Source of the DNA: an uncultured Tolumonas sp.
GTDB taxonomy: Bacteria > Pseudomonadota > Gammaproteobacteria > Enterobacterales > Aeromonadaceae
Length of the DNA stretch: 47,849 bases
Direction of reading: 5' to 3'
NCBI GenBank assembly: GCA_937866945.1
Contig: CALMKU010000260.1
Location: forward strand, 1-47,849
The notes under the pieces are model-generated. The model was not told where the DNA came from, made no database searches, and saw only the letters and a list, made by a program, of their open reading frames with translations. Positions 17,998 through 28,546 of this stretch are shown here, in pieces. Made by a program: the position numbers and the translations under genes. The number at the start of each line of letters is the position of its first letter. The stretch's first letter is position 1.

Positions 17998-18031
17998 CTT
18001 GAGCATAAACTGCCTGTCGGGAATGCTCAAG
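17998..18031 (-). promoter_or_regulatory. Copper-operon promoter embedded in a perfect dyad
   Basis: On the minus strand TTGAGC (18025-18030) and TATGCT (18002-18007) are spaced by exactly 17 bases, a good sigma-70 arrangement, 37 bases before the first gene. Both hexamers lie inside a perfect 9-bp inverted repeat (CTTGAGCAT at 17998-18006, ATGCTCAAG at 18023-18031, spacer 16). A protein binding the dyad would cover both hexamers. The 17-base spacer is shorter than the 19 bases usual for CueR/MerR-activated promoters, so a different regulator is likely. Confidence 0.55.
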
Positions 18032-18061
18032 ACTGACACTATGGGAAGGTTGTATCTATTT

Positions 18062-18901
18062 TTACGCTAATTGCCGCAACCAACGTATCTCATCCGGCCA
18101 GATATCCGGATTCACCGTTTCCAGAATTAACGGAATACGATCAAAACGGGTGTCACGCATGATGAATTCAAATACGGCGGTACCAAGATTGCCTTCTTGC
18201 AGGCTGTGATGGCGATCGACTCGACTACCAAACGTACATTTGGCACCGTTGATATGCATACCTTTCAGATAACGAAACCCAACAATGCGTTCAAATTCGG
18301 CAAATGTGGCAGCACAGGTTTCTGGCGTGCGCATATCGTAACCCGCAGCAAAAGCGTGGCAGGTGTCGTAACAAACGCCAACGCGTGATTTGTCTTCCAC
18401 CTGCGCAATAATCGCGGCCAGATGTTCAAACTGCCAACCCAGGTTGGTGCCCTGCCCGGCGGTATTTTCAATCACCGCGGTAACGCCTTGCGTTTTATCC
18501 AGCGCAATATTGATCGACTCTGCTACTTTACGCAGGCTTTCTTCTTCAGAAATGGCTTTCAAATGACTGCCTGGGTGGAAATTCAGATAACAGAGCCCGA
18601 GCTGTTCACAGCGTTGCATCTCATCAATAAAGGCCAAACGCGACTTTTCTAACGCTTCGGCTTCCGGATGACCAAGATTAATCAGATAAGAATCATGCGG
18701 TAAGATCTGTTCCGGCAGAAAACCGGCTTTTTCACAGGCATGCCGAAATGCATTGATGGTCTTACTGGTGAGATCCGGCGCCTGCCACTGGCGCTGGTTT
18801 TTGGTAAACAGCGCAAACGCATTCGCACCAATCTCTGTGGCACGTTCGACCGCTAATTCGATCCCACCTGCTGCGCTGACGTGCGCACCGATATATTTCA
18901 T
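18062..18901 (-). CDS. nfo: Endonuclease IV (AP endonuclease)
   Basis: 279 residues (E. coli Nfo 285). The start [13 protein letters not shown] and [11 protein letters not shown] are conserved, and the zinc-ligand blocks are present: [50 protein letters not shown] and LILETVNPD. The enzyme cuts the backbone 5' to abasic sites and some oxidised bases in base excision repair, using three zinc ions. It appears to be a single gene, with its stop codon close to the copper-operon promoter. Confidence 0.96.
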   Translation of the reverse strand: MKYIGAHVSAAGGIELAVERATEIGANAFALFTKNQRQWQAPDLTSKTINAFRHACEKAGFLPEQILPHDSYLINLGHPEAEALEKSRLAFIDEMQRCEQLGLCYLNFHPGSHLKAISEEESLRKVAESINIALDKTQGVTAVIENTAGQGTNLGWQFEHLAAIIAQVEDKSRVGVCYDTCHAFAAGYDMRTPETCAATFAEFERIVGFRYLKGMHINGAKCTFGSRVDRHHSLQEGNLGTAVFEFIMRDTRFDRIPLILETVNPDIWPDEIRWLRQLA

Positions 18902-19159
18902 TGATTATTTCTACCTTGTTTGTTCTGCGCGGCAATACTGGCCATGCCTACCCGCCTGTACGCATGCCGTTGCTATTCGGATCAGTCACTTAGTCGTGTA
19001 TCAGGCCGACTTGCGTAAGTTGCCACAACCTTACATTTCACTTTCGATACCATATCGTATTTTGCGAAACAGTTCACAGACCCTGATTCGACCCCATGCC
19101 AGAGTGTTAACAAGTTATTGCTAATTTCGTTTGAGACCAAAAACAGGAGCCTTCTTTCC

Positions 19160-19465
19160 ATGAAAAAGATTTTTCTCTGCTGCGCTGCCGGCATGTCTAC
19201 CAGCATGGTCGTCAACAAAATGCGTCAGGCCGCCACCCAAAAAGGGATCGAGGTCGAAATCAATGCCGTTGGAATGGAAGAGTTTGATGCCACACTACCA
19301 AACTACGATTGCTGCCTGTTAGGCCCACAAATTCGCTATAAATTTGATGAGTTTAATAAAAAAGCAAGCGCGCTGAATAAACCGCTCGCCATTATTAACA
19401 GCATGGATTACGGCATGATGCGGGGCGATAAAATTTTGGCGGATGCACTGGCTTTAATGAACTAA
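19160..19465 (+). CDS. Stand-alone PTS cellobiose-type EIIB paralogue
   Basis: 101 residues, the same length as and roughly three-quarters identical by eye to the EIIB at 7568-7873, with the same LCCAAGMSTSM phosphocysteine loop (C8). The ATG at 19160 has an AGGAG site. No EIIA, EIIC or hydrolase gene lies next to it: nfo is divergent upstream and a chemoreceptor follows after a terminator. It could substitute for the other EIIB, serve a distant EIIC, or have a signalling role. About 50 bases upstream lies TAACAAGTTA (19108-19117), which shares both half-sites with the operator candidate at 7501. Confidence 0.9.
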   Translation: MKKIFLCCAAGMSTSMVVNKMRQAATQKGIEVEINAVGMEEFDATLPNYDCCLLGPQIRYKFDEFNKKASALNKPLAIINSMDYGMMRGDKILADALALMN

Positions 19466-19503
19466 TCCCCCTGATTTCCTGACTTGATCATTCATCGATA
19501 CCT

Positions 19504-19525
19504 GAGGGCGAAAGCCCTCTTTTTT
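19504..19525 (+). terminator. Rho-independent terminator after the stand-alone EIIB
   Basis: Perfect 6-bp stem GAGGGC/GCCCTC with a GAAA tetraloop (19504-19519) followed by a run of T. It separates the EIIB gene from the chemoreceptor gene. Confidence 0.9.
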
Positions 19526-19538
19526 ATTTCATGACGTT

Positions 19539-19573
19539 TATACCCAAAGTCATTGACGTTACTGCAACGCCAA
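19539..19573. repeat. Partial ERIC-like element
   Basis: Begins TATACCCAAAGT, identical to the terminus of the complete elements at 22516 and 37188, and continues with recognisable but diverged sequence to about CTGCAACGCC. It looks like a decayed or truncated end. Confidence 0.45.
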
Positions 19574-19673
19574 GCCCAGAGGCATGGTCACAAAAATGTC
19601 ATAAATTGATCCGCATAACTGTCACATTAAATTCATATAGTGCCGGCAATTGGTCTGACCTGATGATGTGACT

Positions 19674-21596
19674 ATGAAAATTGCCCTGTTTTCCCGTTTA
19701 TCCTCGTTCCTGCTGTTAATGCTGGCCAGTTTGCTCTGCGGCACTTTGTATTGGCAAGCAAAACAGCAAATTCGCTGGGAACAACAACAAAACGATTATC
19801 AACACATTCAGGATCAAATCAGCATCACCACCCAACGACTGGTCGCTGAATACCTGCGCAGTGGCAATAGCACTCATCTGACGAATGCCGCCCAACAGCT
19901 CAAACAAGTGGAAGCTGCGTTACAACAGTTCGCAACCAAACAGGCAGCCGCCCCGATAAAAGCCATGCAAAGCTTACGGGAAAAGATGCAGGGCGATTAT
20001 TTGTCCGCCGGAAAATTATCCGGTAATACCTCGCAGTTGCTAATGCATGCCGAAGATGAAATGAATGATTCGTTGCGGCAGATCCAAAAACAGGCACTGA
20101 AGAGTACACAAACCGAACACAGCCAATATCTGCAGTTAAGTAGTGAAATGCTGTCCAGCATGCTGAAAATCGCCCAGTTACGTGAACAGTTACTGGCACA
20201 CCCGACTTCTGTATTACAACAAACGCTGCAATTTGAACTGAACTATCTGAATGAACAACTGGGCAAAATTAATGCATTACCTAAACTCAGCGATTTGCAA
20301 ACCAGCGCGGCACAAGATGAATTTAGCCTGACGCCCAGTACAGTAGAATATCCGCTGGATGAACCATTAAGTACACTCAATAGTGTGCTGGTGCGTTACC
20401 CGAAAGAGATCAGCAACACCAACCAGCTGTTACAACAACAGCAGCAGATGAAAACGCAATTGCAAACCGACTTTGCCCAATTGGAACAGCAGATCCATCA
20501 GATCGGCCAGCAATTGAGTGAAGAGCAACAAAAAGGCCGTCAAACAGCTGCGATTACACTCACTGCGCTGGCTGCCATTTTGGTGCTGTACGCCATCGCA
20601 GCCTGGTTATTCCAGCAACGGATGGTCGTGAAACGCCTGCAGCGGTTACAACATGCGTTCCATAAACTGGCATCCAGTGGGCAGATGGAACAGATCCCAG
20701 TCGTGAATGCCAACAGTGAATTGGGCGCTATTGCGCATAGTTTCAATCTGTTACTCACACAGTTGCACGCGGACCAACAACGTAAAGCTGAACAGCTGGC
20801 ACACATCACTGACCAATTACACAGCATGGTAAGCGAAGTCGAGCAGATGGAAAGAAATGCCACTCAGGCGCAATCGACCATCGAACAAGGGCATAACACC
20901 CTGCAACAGCTGCAAGATCTGGCCAATCAGGTTGAGCTGGCTGCATCAACTATTTCAGATCTAGGTGCCGCGAACGATCAGGTTATGCAACAAAGCCAGC
21001 AGGTGGTGGGTGCTTTGCATGCCGCGACCAGTACGACCCGCAGCCAGTCCGATGATTGCCAGCAGGCGCTACATAGCTGGCAAAAAGCGATGGATGATGC
21101 CACCCGGATCGTCGATGCCATCAGTCATATCGCGGAACAGACCAATTTACTGGCCTTGAATGCCGCGATTGAAGCAGCTCGTGCCGGTGAACATGGTCGT
21201 GGTTTTGCGGTGGTCGCCGATGAAGTACGCAATCTTTCCGGCCATACGCAAAAATCGCTGACGCAGATCTTAAGTATCTTCCAGCAATTAAAACAGGCTT
21301 CGAATCAGCTCGGTGACAGCATCAGCGATATCGCGAATGCCACGATCCATCAAAGTGAACAGGTGAATGCGCTGGCAGAGAATGCCCAGCAAGTGCGGAC
21401 AACACTGGAACACAGCGCACAGATGGCCGAACAAGGGAATCAGCATGCACAGGAACAGGTGCAGCAGCTCTCGTCTTTCGGCACGTTAATGGCCGAGATG
21501 CAGCAGCAATCCAGCCATGTCGCAGAATTATCTTTGCAGGTCGCCCAGCGTATTGCCGCACAGGCCAGTTCGATTACGGATACGTTGAAAGCTTAA
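19674..21596 (+). CDS. Methyl-accepting chemotaxis protein
   Basis: 640 residues from the ATG at 19674 (a GTG at 19668 is the alternative). Transmembrane helix 1 is at about 7-25. A helical, glutamine-rich periplasmic region of about 265 residues follows, then a second transmembrane helix (about 292-314), a HAMP domain, and a cytoplasmic signalling domain with the conserved tip [19 protein letters not shown] and [14 protein letters not shown]. It would control CheA through CheW; the ligand is unknown. No C-terminal CheR-docking pentapeptide is seen. The gene lies next to the EIIB gene, but a terminator separates them. Confidence 0.93.
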   Translation: MKIALFSRLSSFLLLMLASLLCGTLYWQAKQQIRWEQQQNDYQHIQDQISITTQRLVAEYLRSGNSTHLTNAAQQLKQVEAALQQFATKQAAAPIKAMQSLREKMQGDYLSAGKLSGNTSQLLMHAEDEMNDSLRQIQKQALKSTQTEHSQYLQLSSEMLSSMLKIAQLREQLLAHPTSVLQQTLQFELNYLNEQLGKINALPKLSDLQTSAAQDEFSLTPSTVEYPLDEPLSTLNSVLVRYPKEISNTNQLLQQQQQMKTQLQTDFAQLEQQIHQIGQQLSEEQQKGRQTAAITLTALAAILVLYAIAAWLFQQRMVVKRLQRLQHAFHKLASSGQMEQIPVVNANSELGAIAHSFNLLLTQLHADQQRKAEQLAHITDQLHSMVSEVEQMERNATQAQSTIEQGHNTLQQLQDLANQVELAASTISDLGAANDQVMQQSQQVVGALHAATSTTRSQSDDCQQALHSWQKAMDDATRIVDAISHIAEQTNLLALNAAIEAARAGEHGRGFAVVADEVRNLSGHTQKSLTQILSIFQQLKQASNQLGDSISDIANATIHQSEQVNALAENAQQVRTTLEHSAQMAEQGNQHAQEQVQQLSSFGTLMAEMQQQSSHVAELSLQVAQRIAAQASSITDTLKA

Positions 21597-21706
21597 ATCG
21601 TGAGGAATGCAGTTCACACATCGCTCATTACTTAGTTATGGCGACGGATAACAGATAAGTGACCGTCGAGCCTACATGGATGTATTCATGGCGTGTCAAC
21701 GTTCTG

Positions 21707-22468
21707 TTATTCGTTGCTATAAGACTGCACTACATAGACATCAAACCGATTACTTTTGGTTTCTATGCTCATGCTTGGCGGCATATCATTGAGAAAACCA
21801 GCGTAATCCGGCCGCTTCACCACCACTCGTTTGCCAGCGACCGCCAGAGCAGCCGGCAACAGGGCATCGGCGTCGAGATCGGCGCCCACTAAGGATTGAA
21901 ACACCCGCATCTCTTTTTTAACTAATGCCGATTTCTGGCGATGCGGAAACATCGGGTCGAGATAGACCACATCGGGTGTAAAACCCAACTGCTGCAAATT
22001 TTCTAATGCCGAACCGGCACGTAATGACATCCGCTCACGCATCCAGTCGCCAATTTCGCTGTCTTGCTGCGCTCGTTGTAAACCATCCGCCAACAGCGCT
22101 GCGACCACCGGATGACGCTCCAGCATAGTGACCTGACAGCCGAGCGACGCCAATACAAACGCATCGCGACCTAATCCAGCCGTGGCATCCACAATAGTGG
22201 GGTTGGCACCCGATTTCAGCCCAACTGCTTTGGCAATAGATTGTCCACGACCACCACCGAATTTACGCCGATGCGCAACGGCACCTTCGACAAAATCGAC
22301 TAAAACTGGCCCCAGTTTCGGTTCATCCAGTTTACGCAATTCAAGATGCTGCACACCCCAAACCAAAGCAAATGGCGCTTCTGCGTGCTGGTGCTGCAAG
22401 CTGACTGTCAGTTCACTCACCTGTGCCGCACGATTGGGATCTTCGGCTATAACCTGAATGGGGTACAT
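21707..22468 (-). CDS. rsmJ: 16S rRNA (guanine1516-N2)-methyltransferase RsmJ
   Basis: 253 residues from the ATG at 22468, which follows an AGGAG site; the ATG at 22489 is less well placed. S-adenosylmethionine-binding motif I reads [17 protein letters not shown], and the catalytic-loop region [20 protein letters not shown] is typical of RsmJ. It methylates G1516 of 16S rRNA. In E. coli it follows prlC directly; here a GGDEF-EAL gene and an ERIC element lie between the two. Confidence 0.94.
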   Translation of the reverse strand: MYPIQVIAEDPNRAAQVSELTVSLQHQHAEAPFALVWGVQHLELRKLDEPKLGPVLVDFVEGAVAHRRKFGGGRGQSIAKAVGLKSGANPTIVDATAGLGRDAFVLASLGCQVTMLERHPVVAALLADGLQRAQQDSEIGDWMRERMSLRAGSALENLQQLGFTPDVVYLDPMFPHRQKSALVKKEMRVFQSLVGADLDADALLPAALAVAGKRVVVKRPDYAGFLNDMPPSMSIETKSNRFDVYVVQSYSNE

Positions 22469-22515
22469 GCCCGCTCCTGTGGCTGTCATTCAACATCAAA
22501 ATTCAGCGCGCATTG

Positions 22516-22643
22516 TATACCCAAAGTAATTGGAGTTGCAGCAAGGCGACAAGTAAGCGAATCCCCATGAGCATAAATAGGCTATGTGATTGGGGTGAGT
22601 GAACGCCGTCAACGACGCTGCAACTTCAGGTACGAAGGGTATA
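22516..22643. repeat. ERIC-like intergenic repeat, copy 1
   Basis: 128 bp bounded by TATACCC and GGGTATA and forming a long imperfect palindrome. Internal stretches GCGAATCCCCATGAGCATA and GTGATTGGGGTGAGTGAACG resemble the conserved ERIC core to which ERIC1R/ERIC2 primers correspond. It lies between the start of rsmJ and the end of the GGDEF-EAL gene. A second copy in the opposite orientation lies at 37188-37315. Confidence 0.8.
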
Positions 22644-22671
22644 TAACAAAAGTTGAAAAGATAACGGAAGG

Positions 22672-24411
22672 TTACACCAAGGATGGCATGACGCGCTGCA
22701 GATAACTGAGTAAATCATCAAACGGCAGCGGTTTACTAAACAGATAGCCCTGAATATAACTGCACTGGCGTTGTTTCAGGTACTCCAACTGATCGTCAGT
22801 TTCAACACCTTCAATGATCAGTGTCATACCTAAATTGTTCACCAGATTAATGATGCCATCGAGTAGCAAACACTCCTGCTTTTCAGCCGGAATACTGCGC
22901 ACGAAGGTACGATCAATCTTCACCACATCGATCGGAAAACTGCGTAAATAACTCAGCGCCGAATAACCGGTACCAAAATCATCGATCGCGATACCGCAAC
23001 CGGCCGCACGCAAAGCATCCATACGTTGCCGATTCGATTCCTGATTACTCATTAGCAACGATTCAGTAATTTCAAAAATGATCGATTTTGGGTCTAATCC
23101 CATATCTGCGATGGTAGTTAACCACTCACGGGCATCGAGATCGATAGTCTGAAATTCCGGTGTCGAGCGGTTCACTGACATTTGGATCTGGGTAAACCCT
23201 TTGCGGTGTAACTTCACCAGATCGGCACAGGCATGCAATAAAATCCACTGCCCCAATCCTTGAATCAAACCACTCTCTTCCGCCAAAGGAATAAATTCTA
23301 CCGGCGAAATGGCACCGCGCTCTGGGTGTTGCCAACGAACCAATGCTTCAAGCTTCACAACGCGATTGGTGTCGATATCCCAGATCGGCTGATACACCAA
23401 AGACAATTGATGGTATTTGATCGCATTCGCCAGATCTTGCTGCAACTTGTTCCGGCTGCGCAAATTGCGGCGTAATTCACTACTATACAGTTTAAGCGGT
23501 AAACGCTGCTTTTTCGCTTCGAATAACGCCTGCTCAGCATTACTCAGCAACACATCTGGCTCTTTAGAATCCATTGGCCACAGTGCGATCCCCATGGCAG
23601 CAGCCATATATAACTGCTGATTTTCCAGCTGAAATGGCCAGTCAAAGCTGCCCATGATCTGTTTGGCAAAAATCTCCGCCTGACGACGGTTAACAATACC
23701 TGGCACCAATAAGGCGAACTCATCACCGCCCGTACGAGCTAACAGATCACTGGAACGAATACGTCCCGACAAACGATGCGCCACGGCACACAGGATGTCA
23801 TCGCCGGTTTGGTGGTCCATGCTGGTGTTGACGGTTTTCATGTCGTTCAGATCCAGCACTAATAGCGCAAAGGGATCTTCATAGGAACACAACCGCGCGA
23901 GGCTTTGGGCAAACAACTGGCGGTTTGGCAGTTCGGTCAGCAGATCATAGTGGGTATGGTTATGCACATGACTTTCGGCTTCTTTTTGGGCACTCAGATC
24001 GCGGAAGATAGCCACATAACCGGTCGTCACGGCAGACACGATCTGTTTGCAGACCGTTAGAAATGCAGGGAATGGTGAGCCATCTTTACGACGATTCCAG
24101 ATCTCGCCTTGCCACAACGTCTGTTGCTCTAAAGTTTGCGCTAAATGGCGATAAAAACGTTTATTCATCAGACCTGAACGCCATAACTCGACATTCTGTC
24201 CGATCACATCGGCACGCGTAAAACCGGTGATGCGCTCAAAGGCCGGATTGACCGTCAATACATGCATGCGGTCATCACAAATCAAAACGGCATCATTGAG
24301 ATATTGCCAGATGATACCTTGATGTTGCTGAAAGTGATTCAATTCCTTGTCTTGGAAAACACGCGCAGGCGTTATACTTGTCTGCAGTTTATGCTGCTGC
24401 TCTGCAGTCAT
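22672..24411 (-). CDS. PAS-GGDEF-EAL cyclic-di-GMP turnover protein
   Basis: 579 residues, no membrane segment. A PAS domain (about 28-140) is followed by a diguanylate cyclase domain with intact G228-G-D-E-F232 and an inhibitory I-site R219-S-S-D222. An EAL phosphodiesterase domain follows, with E355-A-L and the metal/loop motifs IAIDDFGTGYSAL and IEGVETDDQ. Both catalytic sets look complete, so it could make or break cyclic di-GMP; many such proteins act as phosphodiesterases with GTP control through GGDEF. The PAS domain suggests a small-molecule or redox cue. It occupies the position between prlC and rsmJ. Confidence 0.94.
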   Translation of the reverse strand: MTAEQQHKLQTSITPARVFQDKELNHFQQHQGIIWQYLNDAVLICDDRMHVLTVNPAFERITGFTRADVIGQNVELWRSGLMNKRFYRHLAQTLEQQTLWQGEIWNRRKDGSPFPAFLTVCKQIVSAVTTGYVAIFRDLSAQKEAESHVHNHTHYDLLTELPNRQLFAQSLARLCSYEDPFALLVLDLNDMKTVNTSMDHQTGDDILCAVAHRLSGRIRSSDLLARTGGDEFALLVPGIVNRRQAEIFAKQIMGSFDWPFQLENQQLYMAAAMGIALWPMDSKEPDVLLSNAEQALFEAKKQRLPLKLYSSELRRNLRSRNKLQQDLANAIKYHQLSLVYQPIWDIDTNRVVKLEALVRWQHPERGAISPVEFIPLAEESGLIQGLGQWILLHACADLVKLHRKGFTQIQMSVNRSTPEFQTIDLDAREWLTTIADMGLDPKSIIFEITESLLMSNQESNRQRMDALRAAGCGIAIDDFGTGYSALSYLRSFPIDVVKIDRTFVRSIPAEKQECLLLDGIINLVNNLGMTLIIEGVETDDQLEYLKQRQCSYIQGYLFSKPLPFDDLLSYLQRVMPSLV

Positions 24412-24583
24412 TTAACCATCTCCATAACCTTCAGCGCAAAATCCCGCCCACACAAGCATCCATACTAAGGTCATTTATGTTTCAAATGATTTTTGAGGAT
24501 AAACGTAAGTAAAACGAAGCGCAAACGAAAGCCAAGGCATTCTCTGGTTTGATCACAAATTAGTGTCAGGTGTCATGCTTTTG

Positions 24584-24607
24584 AAAAAAAACGGCACCGA
24601 AGTGCCG
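24584..24607 (-). terminator. Rho-independent terminator after prlC
   Basis: On the minus strand a perfect CGGCAC/GTGCCG stem with a TTCG tetraloop (24592-24607) is followed by eight T (24584-24591). It lies 24 bases past the prlC stop and separates prlC from the GGDEF-EAL gene. Confidence 0.93.
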
Positions 24608-24630
24608 TAATTTTAGTCAGGAAAAAGATT

Positions 24631-26670
24631 TTATTGAATCCCGGAATGCCGTAACAGCGCATCAATCCGTGGCTCACGGCCCCGAAATGCCTTGAACAAG
24701 GTCATCGGTTCGTCTGAGCCTCCTTTTTCCAGAATATATTGCAGAAAATCACGGCCGGTTTGTGGGTTAAAAATCCCTTCCTCTTCAAAACGCGAGAACG
24801 CATCAGCTGATAACACTTCTGCCCATTTATAACTGTAATAACCTGCCGCATAACCCCCGCCAAAAATATGCGAGAAGCTATGCTGGAAGCGGTTAAATGC
24901 TGGCGGCACCAGCACTGCGGTTTGGCTACGCACATCATCCAGGATCTGTTGTACCCGGCCACCTTGTTGCGGGTCATATTCGCGGTGCAGACGGAAATCA
25001 AACAGCGCAAATTCCAGCTGCCGCAGCATTTGCATCGCTGATTGGAAATTCTTCGCGGCCAGTAGTTTATCTAATTCGCTTTGCGGCAAGGCTTCCCCTG
25101 TTTCGTAGTGACCCGAAATCACCGCCAGTGCTTCCGGTTCCCAGCACCAGTTTTCCAAAAATTGACTCGGTAATTCCACGGCATCCCACGGCACACCATT
25201 GATACCGGCGACACCGGCGACATCGATCTGCGTCAGCATATGGTGCAAACCATGGCCAAATTCGTGGAATAAGGTCACAACCTCATCATGGGTGAACAGC
25301 GCGGGTTTGCCATCGACCGGACCATTAAAGTTACAGGTCAGATACGCTACCGGATGCTGCAACTGACCATCGCGGCGATAACGACGCCCCATGCAATCAT
25401 CCATCCAGGCGCCCCCACGCTTGTGCGCACGCGCATACAGATCCAGATAGAAGCTGCCGCGTAATTCACCATCAGCATCAATGATGTCGTAGAAACGGAC
25501 ATCCGGATGCCAGGTTTCTACTGCCAGATGTGGTTTGATACGGATACCAAAAATGCGTTTCACCACATCGAACAAACCTTGTACCACTTTCTGTTCCGGA
25601 AAGTATGGGCGCAGCGCTTCATTTGAAATAGCGTAACGGTGCTGCTTTAATTTTTCGCTGTAATAGGCAATATCCCATGCGGCCAGTTCGCTGACGCCGT
25701 GTTCCGCTTGGGCATACGCTTGCAATTCAGCCAGATCAGATTGAGCTTGCGGACGTGAACGCGCCGCCAGATCACCTAAGAATGCCAGCACTTGTTCGGT
25801 CGAGTGAGCCATTTTGGTGGCCAGTGAACGCTCGGCATAGTTAGCAAAACCCAGCAACTGAGCCAGTTCATGGCGCAGCGCCAAAATTTCCTCAATCAGC
25901 GGTGAGTTATCCCATTTGCCGGCATTCGGCCCTTGATCGGAAGCGCGCGTGGTAAAGGCGGTGTACGCCTCTTCGCGTAACGCCCGGCTATCGGCATACA
26001 TCATGACCGGCAGGTAAGAGGGAATATCCAGCGTAAACAACCAGCCTTCCAGCTCACGACTTTGCGCTTGTTGTGTCGCCGCTGCTTTTGCGGAATCCGG
26101 TAAACCAGCCAGTACGGTTTCATCGGTAATGTGTTTTACCCAGCCTTGTGTGGCATCCATCACCTGATTATTAAATTGCGAGGCCAGCTCTGATAAGCGG
26201 CTCACGATCTGGCCATAACGCTGTTGTTGCGCTTCTTCCAGTGCAATACCGGATAAGCGGAAATCACGCAGCGTATTACTCACTTGCTGCTGTTGCGCTT
26301 GGCTTAGACGACGGAATTCATTGCTGTCCGCCAATTGCTGATAGGCCTGATACAAACCAGCATGTTGTCCGACAAAGGTTTGGTATTCCGATAACAATGG
26401 CAGGCAGGCTTCATACGCTGCACGCAATTCATCGTTGTTAACGACCGAATTCATGTGACTTACTGGCGACCAGATCCGACCCAGACGGTCATCAGTTTCT
26501 TCCAGTGGCGCGACTAGGTTGTCCCAAGTAAAACTGTCGGATGAACTTAATACATCCGCAATACGTTGTTTGGCATCCGCTATCGCCTGTTGCACGGCAG
26601 GCTGTACGTGCTCTGGTTTGATCTTGCTGAACGGCGGCAAGCCATCCATGGATAACAGTGGGTTGCTCAT
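24631..26670 (-). CDS. prlC: Oligopeptidase A (M3 metallopeptidase)
   Basis: 679 residues (E. coli PrlC/OpdA 680). The N-terminus MSNPLLSMDGLPPFSKIKPEHV matches the E. coli start, and AGGT lies upstream of the ATG at 26670; a GTG two codons earlier is less likely. The zinc motif H469-E-F-G-H473 lies in HEFGHGLHHML with the third ligand region FLENWCWEP downstream. The enzyme degrades oligopeptides, including signal-peptide fragments, in the cytoplasm. In E. coli prlC is heat-inducible and followed directly by rsmJ. Confidence 0.97.
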   Translation of the reverse strand: MSNPLLSMDGLPPFSKIKPEHVQPAVQQAIADAKQRIADVLSSSDSFTWDNLVAPLEETDDRLGRIWSPVSHMNSVVNNDELRAAYEACLPLLSEYQTFVGQHAGLYQAYQQLADSNEFRRLSQAQQQQVSNTLRDFRLSGIALEEAQQQRYGQIVSRLSELASQFNNQVMDATQGWVKHITDETVLAGLPDSAKAAATQQAQSRELEGWLFTLDIPSYLPVMMYADSRALREEAYTAFTTRASDQGPNAGKWDNSPLIEEILALRHELAQLLGFANYAERSLATKMAHSTEQVLAFLGDLAARSRPQAQSDLAELQAYAQAEHGVSELAAWDIAYYSEKLKQHRYAISNEALRPYFPEQKVVQGLFDVVKRIFGIRIKPHLAVETWHPDVRFYDIIDADGELRGSFYLDLYARAHKRGGAWMDDCMGRRYRRDGQLQHPVAYLTCNFNGPVDGKPALFTHDEVVTLFHEFGHGLHHMLTQIDVAGVAGINGVPWDAVELPSQFLENWCWEPEALAVISGHYETGEALPQSELDKLLAAKNFQSAMQMLRQLEFALFDFRLHREYDPQQGGRVQQILDDVRSQTAVLVPPAFNRFQHSFSHIFGGGYAAGYYSYKWAEVLSADAFSRFEEEGIFNPQTGRDFLQYILEKGGSDEPMTLFKAFRGREPRIDALLRHSGIQ

Positions 26671-26896
26671 CGACACTTACCTCAGAATACGGCGCAAAAA
26701 CGGAATATTGATTCTTATTAACATGCGGGCAGAAAATCAATTTATCAACCCTTGTTATGGTTTAACATGGCTTTACGCACCGGAAGATAATGCCTTGATG
26801 TGGCGGACTTTGTTCTTTCCCCATTCGCATGCTATATCTTGAAGATTAAAAATAGGGATCAGAAGTCCCCGGAATGAACAGTCTGGGCATTCGGTT

Positions 26897-28546
26897 ATGT
26901 GCGCACCGATAACACCAGCAAATGGAATGAGCATGCTGACCTACTGGAAACACCTATTGCAGAGTTTCTCCGCCTCTCATCAATTATCCAGACGATTGCT
27001 GGCCTACATTCTGGCCTGCAGCACTGTGCTCGCCTTGATCTCAACCCTCTTCCAGCTGGGCTGGGATTACAGTCAGGGCATGAATGAAACCAGATCCCGC
27101 CTTAACGAAATTGAATCTGCACATCTGACTGCCATTGCTGCCAGCGTCTGGAATATGGACAACGAGCAATTGAGTCTGCAGCTTAAAGGGTTGCAGCAAA
27201 TGCCGGATATGCTGACAGCCACGGTATATGAACGGATTGATACCCATTTACTAGAACGCATGCAGGTGGGACAAACCTCCGGCTTGCACGTATTAAAGCA
27301 GCGCTTTCCGCTCTCGTATGAAGGCTATGTCGTTGGAGAACTGGAAGTCAGCCTGACTCTGGAGCCCATTTACCAACGTTTATGGCAAAAGAGCTTGGTT
27401 ATTTTGATCTCGCAAACCTTAAAAACCCTACTGGTTTCCTGTTTTATTCTGCTGATTTTTTACCACCAGCTGATCCGCCATCTGCACAAGATCAGCGATT
27501 TTCTGCAACATTTAGATGTCAGCACACCACCACAACCGATCACCTTGGATCGACACGTAGTGGCTTCCGGCGATGAACTGGACGCCATCGTAAACAGCAT
27601 CAATGAGATGCAGCAACGACATGCTGATGATTGGCAGGCGCAACAATCGTTTGCCGATAACCTGCAACAAGAGCATGCGATTAATAAAGAATTGAATGAA
27701 AAACTGGAACAAAAAGTGGTGGCCCGCACCCAGTCGCTGGAAAACAGCCATCACGAACTACAAGCAGCTTACGATGATTTAAAGAATACGCAGAAAGCCT
27801 TGATTGAATCAGAAAAGATGGCCTCACTGGGTGCATTAGTGGCCGGCATGGCACATGAACTGAATACGCCGCTTGGCATCAGCATGACCGCCAGCCGTTT
27901 TCTGAGTTCACGGTTGAAAGATTTTGCCACAGTGCCATTGCCCGAATCAGCAGAGCGTAGCAGCTGGCATGGACAATTAGCCGCAATTCAGGAGTCTACT
28001 GAACTGATGCAGCAACAAACCCGCAAAGCACTGGATTTACTGAATAATTTTCAGCAGATCGCCATCACACACAGCGGCCAGCAGCCCAGCCGCTTTAATG
28101 TGGCCGAAACACTGCATCAAATTATCATCTCGCAGGGTCACCGCCTGAACCAGCAACATTGTCATGTTTCCATTCAATGCGAACCCACACTGGAAGTGCG
28201 AAGTTACCTTTCGGCCTTTACTCGGGTCTGTAATCACCTGATCCAAAACTCGCTGGATCACGGCTTCGAACATTCTAACCGACCTCGCAGTATTACGATT
28301 CAGGTCAGCCATGAACAAGGCCAGGTGCGACTAGATTACCGCGATAATGGACAAGGTATTGACCCTGAGTTATTACCCCATATCTTTGAACCGTTTGTTA
28401 CCAATCGACGGGAACAGGGTTTCTCTGGCCTCGGTGGATACATTATCTATAATCAGGTAGTGCAATTACTCAATGGAAAAATCAAATGCCAGAGTAATTC
28501 TGGAAATGGCGTACACTTTTGCATTGAAATGCCACAATTTATCTAA
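26897..28546 (+). CDS. Orphan membrane sensor histidine kinase
   Basis: 549 residues from the first ATG; in-frame ATGs at 26927 and 26933 are equally plausible starts. Two transmembrane helices (about 33-55 and 170-190) bracket a periplasmic domain of about 110 residues. A HAMP-like linker and a coiled coil follow, then a dimerisation domain with phospho-acceptor H320 in [11 protein letters not shown], and an ATPase domain with N ([10 protein letters not shown]), G1 (DNGQGI), F (FEPF) and G2 (GLGGYIIY) boxes. No response regulator gene is adjacent. The signal is unknown. It is divergent from prlC across 226 bases in which I saw no recognisable site. Confidence 0.92.
   Translation: MCAPITPANGMSMLTYWKHLLQSFSASHQLSRRLLAYILACSTVLALISTLFQLGWDYSQGMNETRSRLNEIESAHLTAIAASVWNMDNEQLSLQLKGLQQMPDMLTATVYERIDTHLLERMQVGQTSGLHVLKQRFPLSYEGYVVGELEVSLTLEPIYQRLWQKSLVILISQTLKTLLVSCFILLIFYHQLIRHLHKISDFLQHLDVSTPPQPITLDRHVVASGDELDAIVNSINEMQQRHADDWQAQQSFADNLQQEHAINKELNEKLEQKVVARTQSLENSHHELQAAYDDLKNTQKALIESEKMASLGALVAGMAHELNTPLGISMTASRFLSSRLKDFATVPLPESAERSSWHGQLAAIQESTELMQQQTRKALDLLNNFQQIAITHSGQQPSRFNVAETLHQIIISQGHRLNQQHCHVSIQCEPTLEVRSYLSAFTRVCNHLIQNSLDHGFEHSNRPRSITIQVSHEQGQVRLDYRDNGQGIDPELLPHIFEPFVTNRREQGFSGLGGYIIYNQVVQLLNGKIKCQSNSGNGVHFCIEMPQFI

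Noticed and set aside
18002-18055. CueR/MerR-type copper operator in front of the copper operon
   Set aside because: An ACCTTCCC word is present upstream, but its partner half-site is poor and the promoter spacer is 17, not 19, bases.
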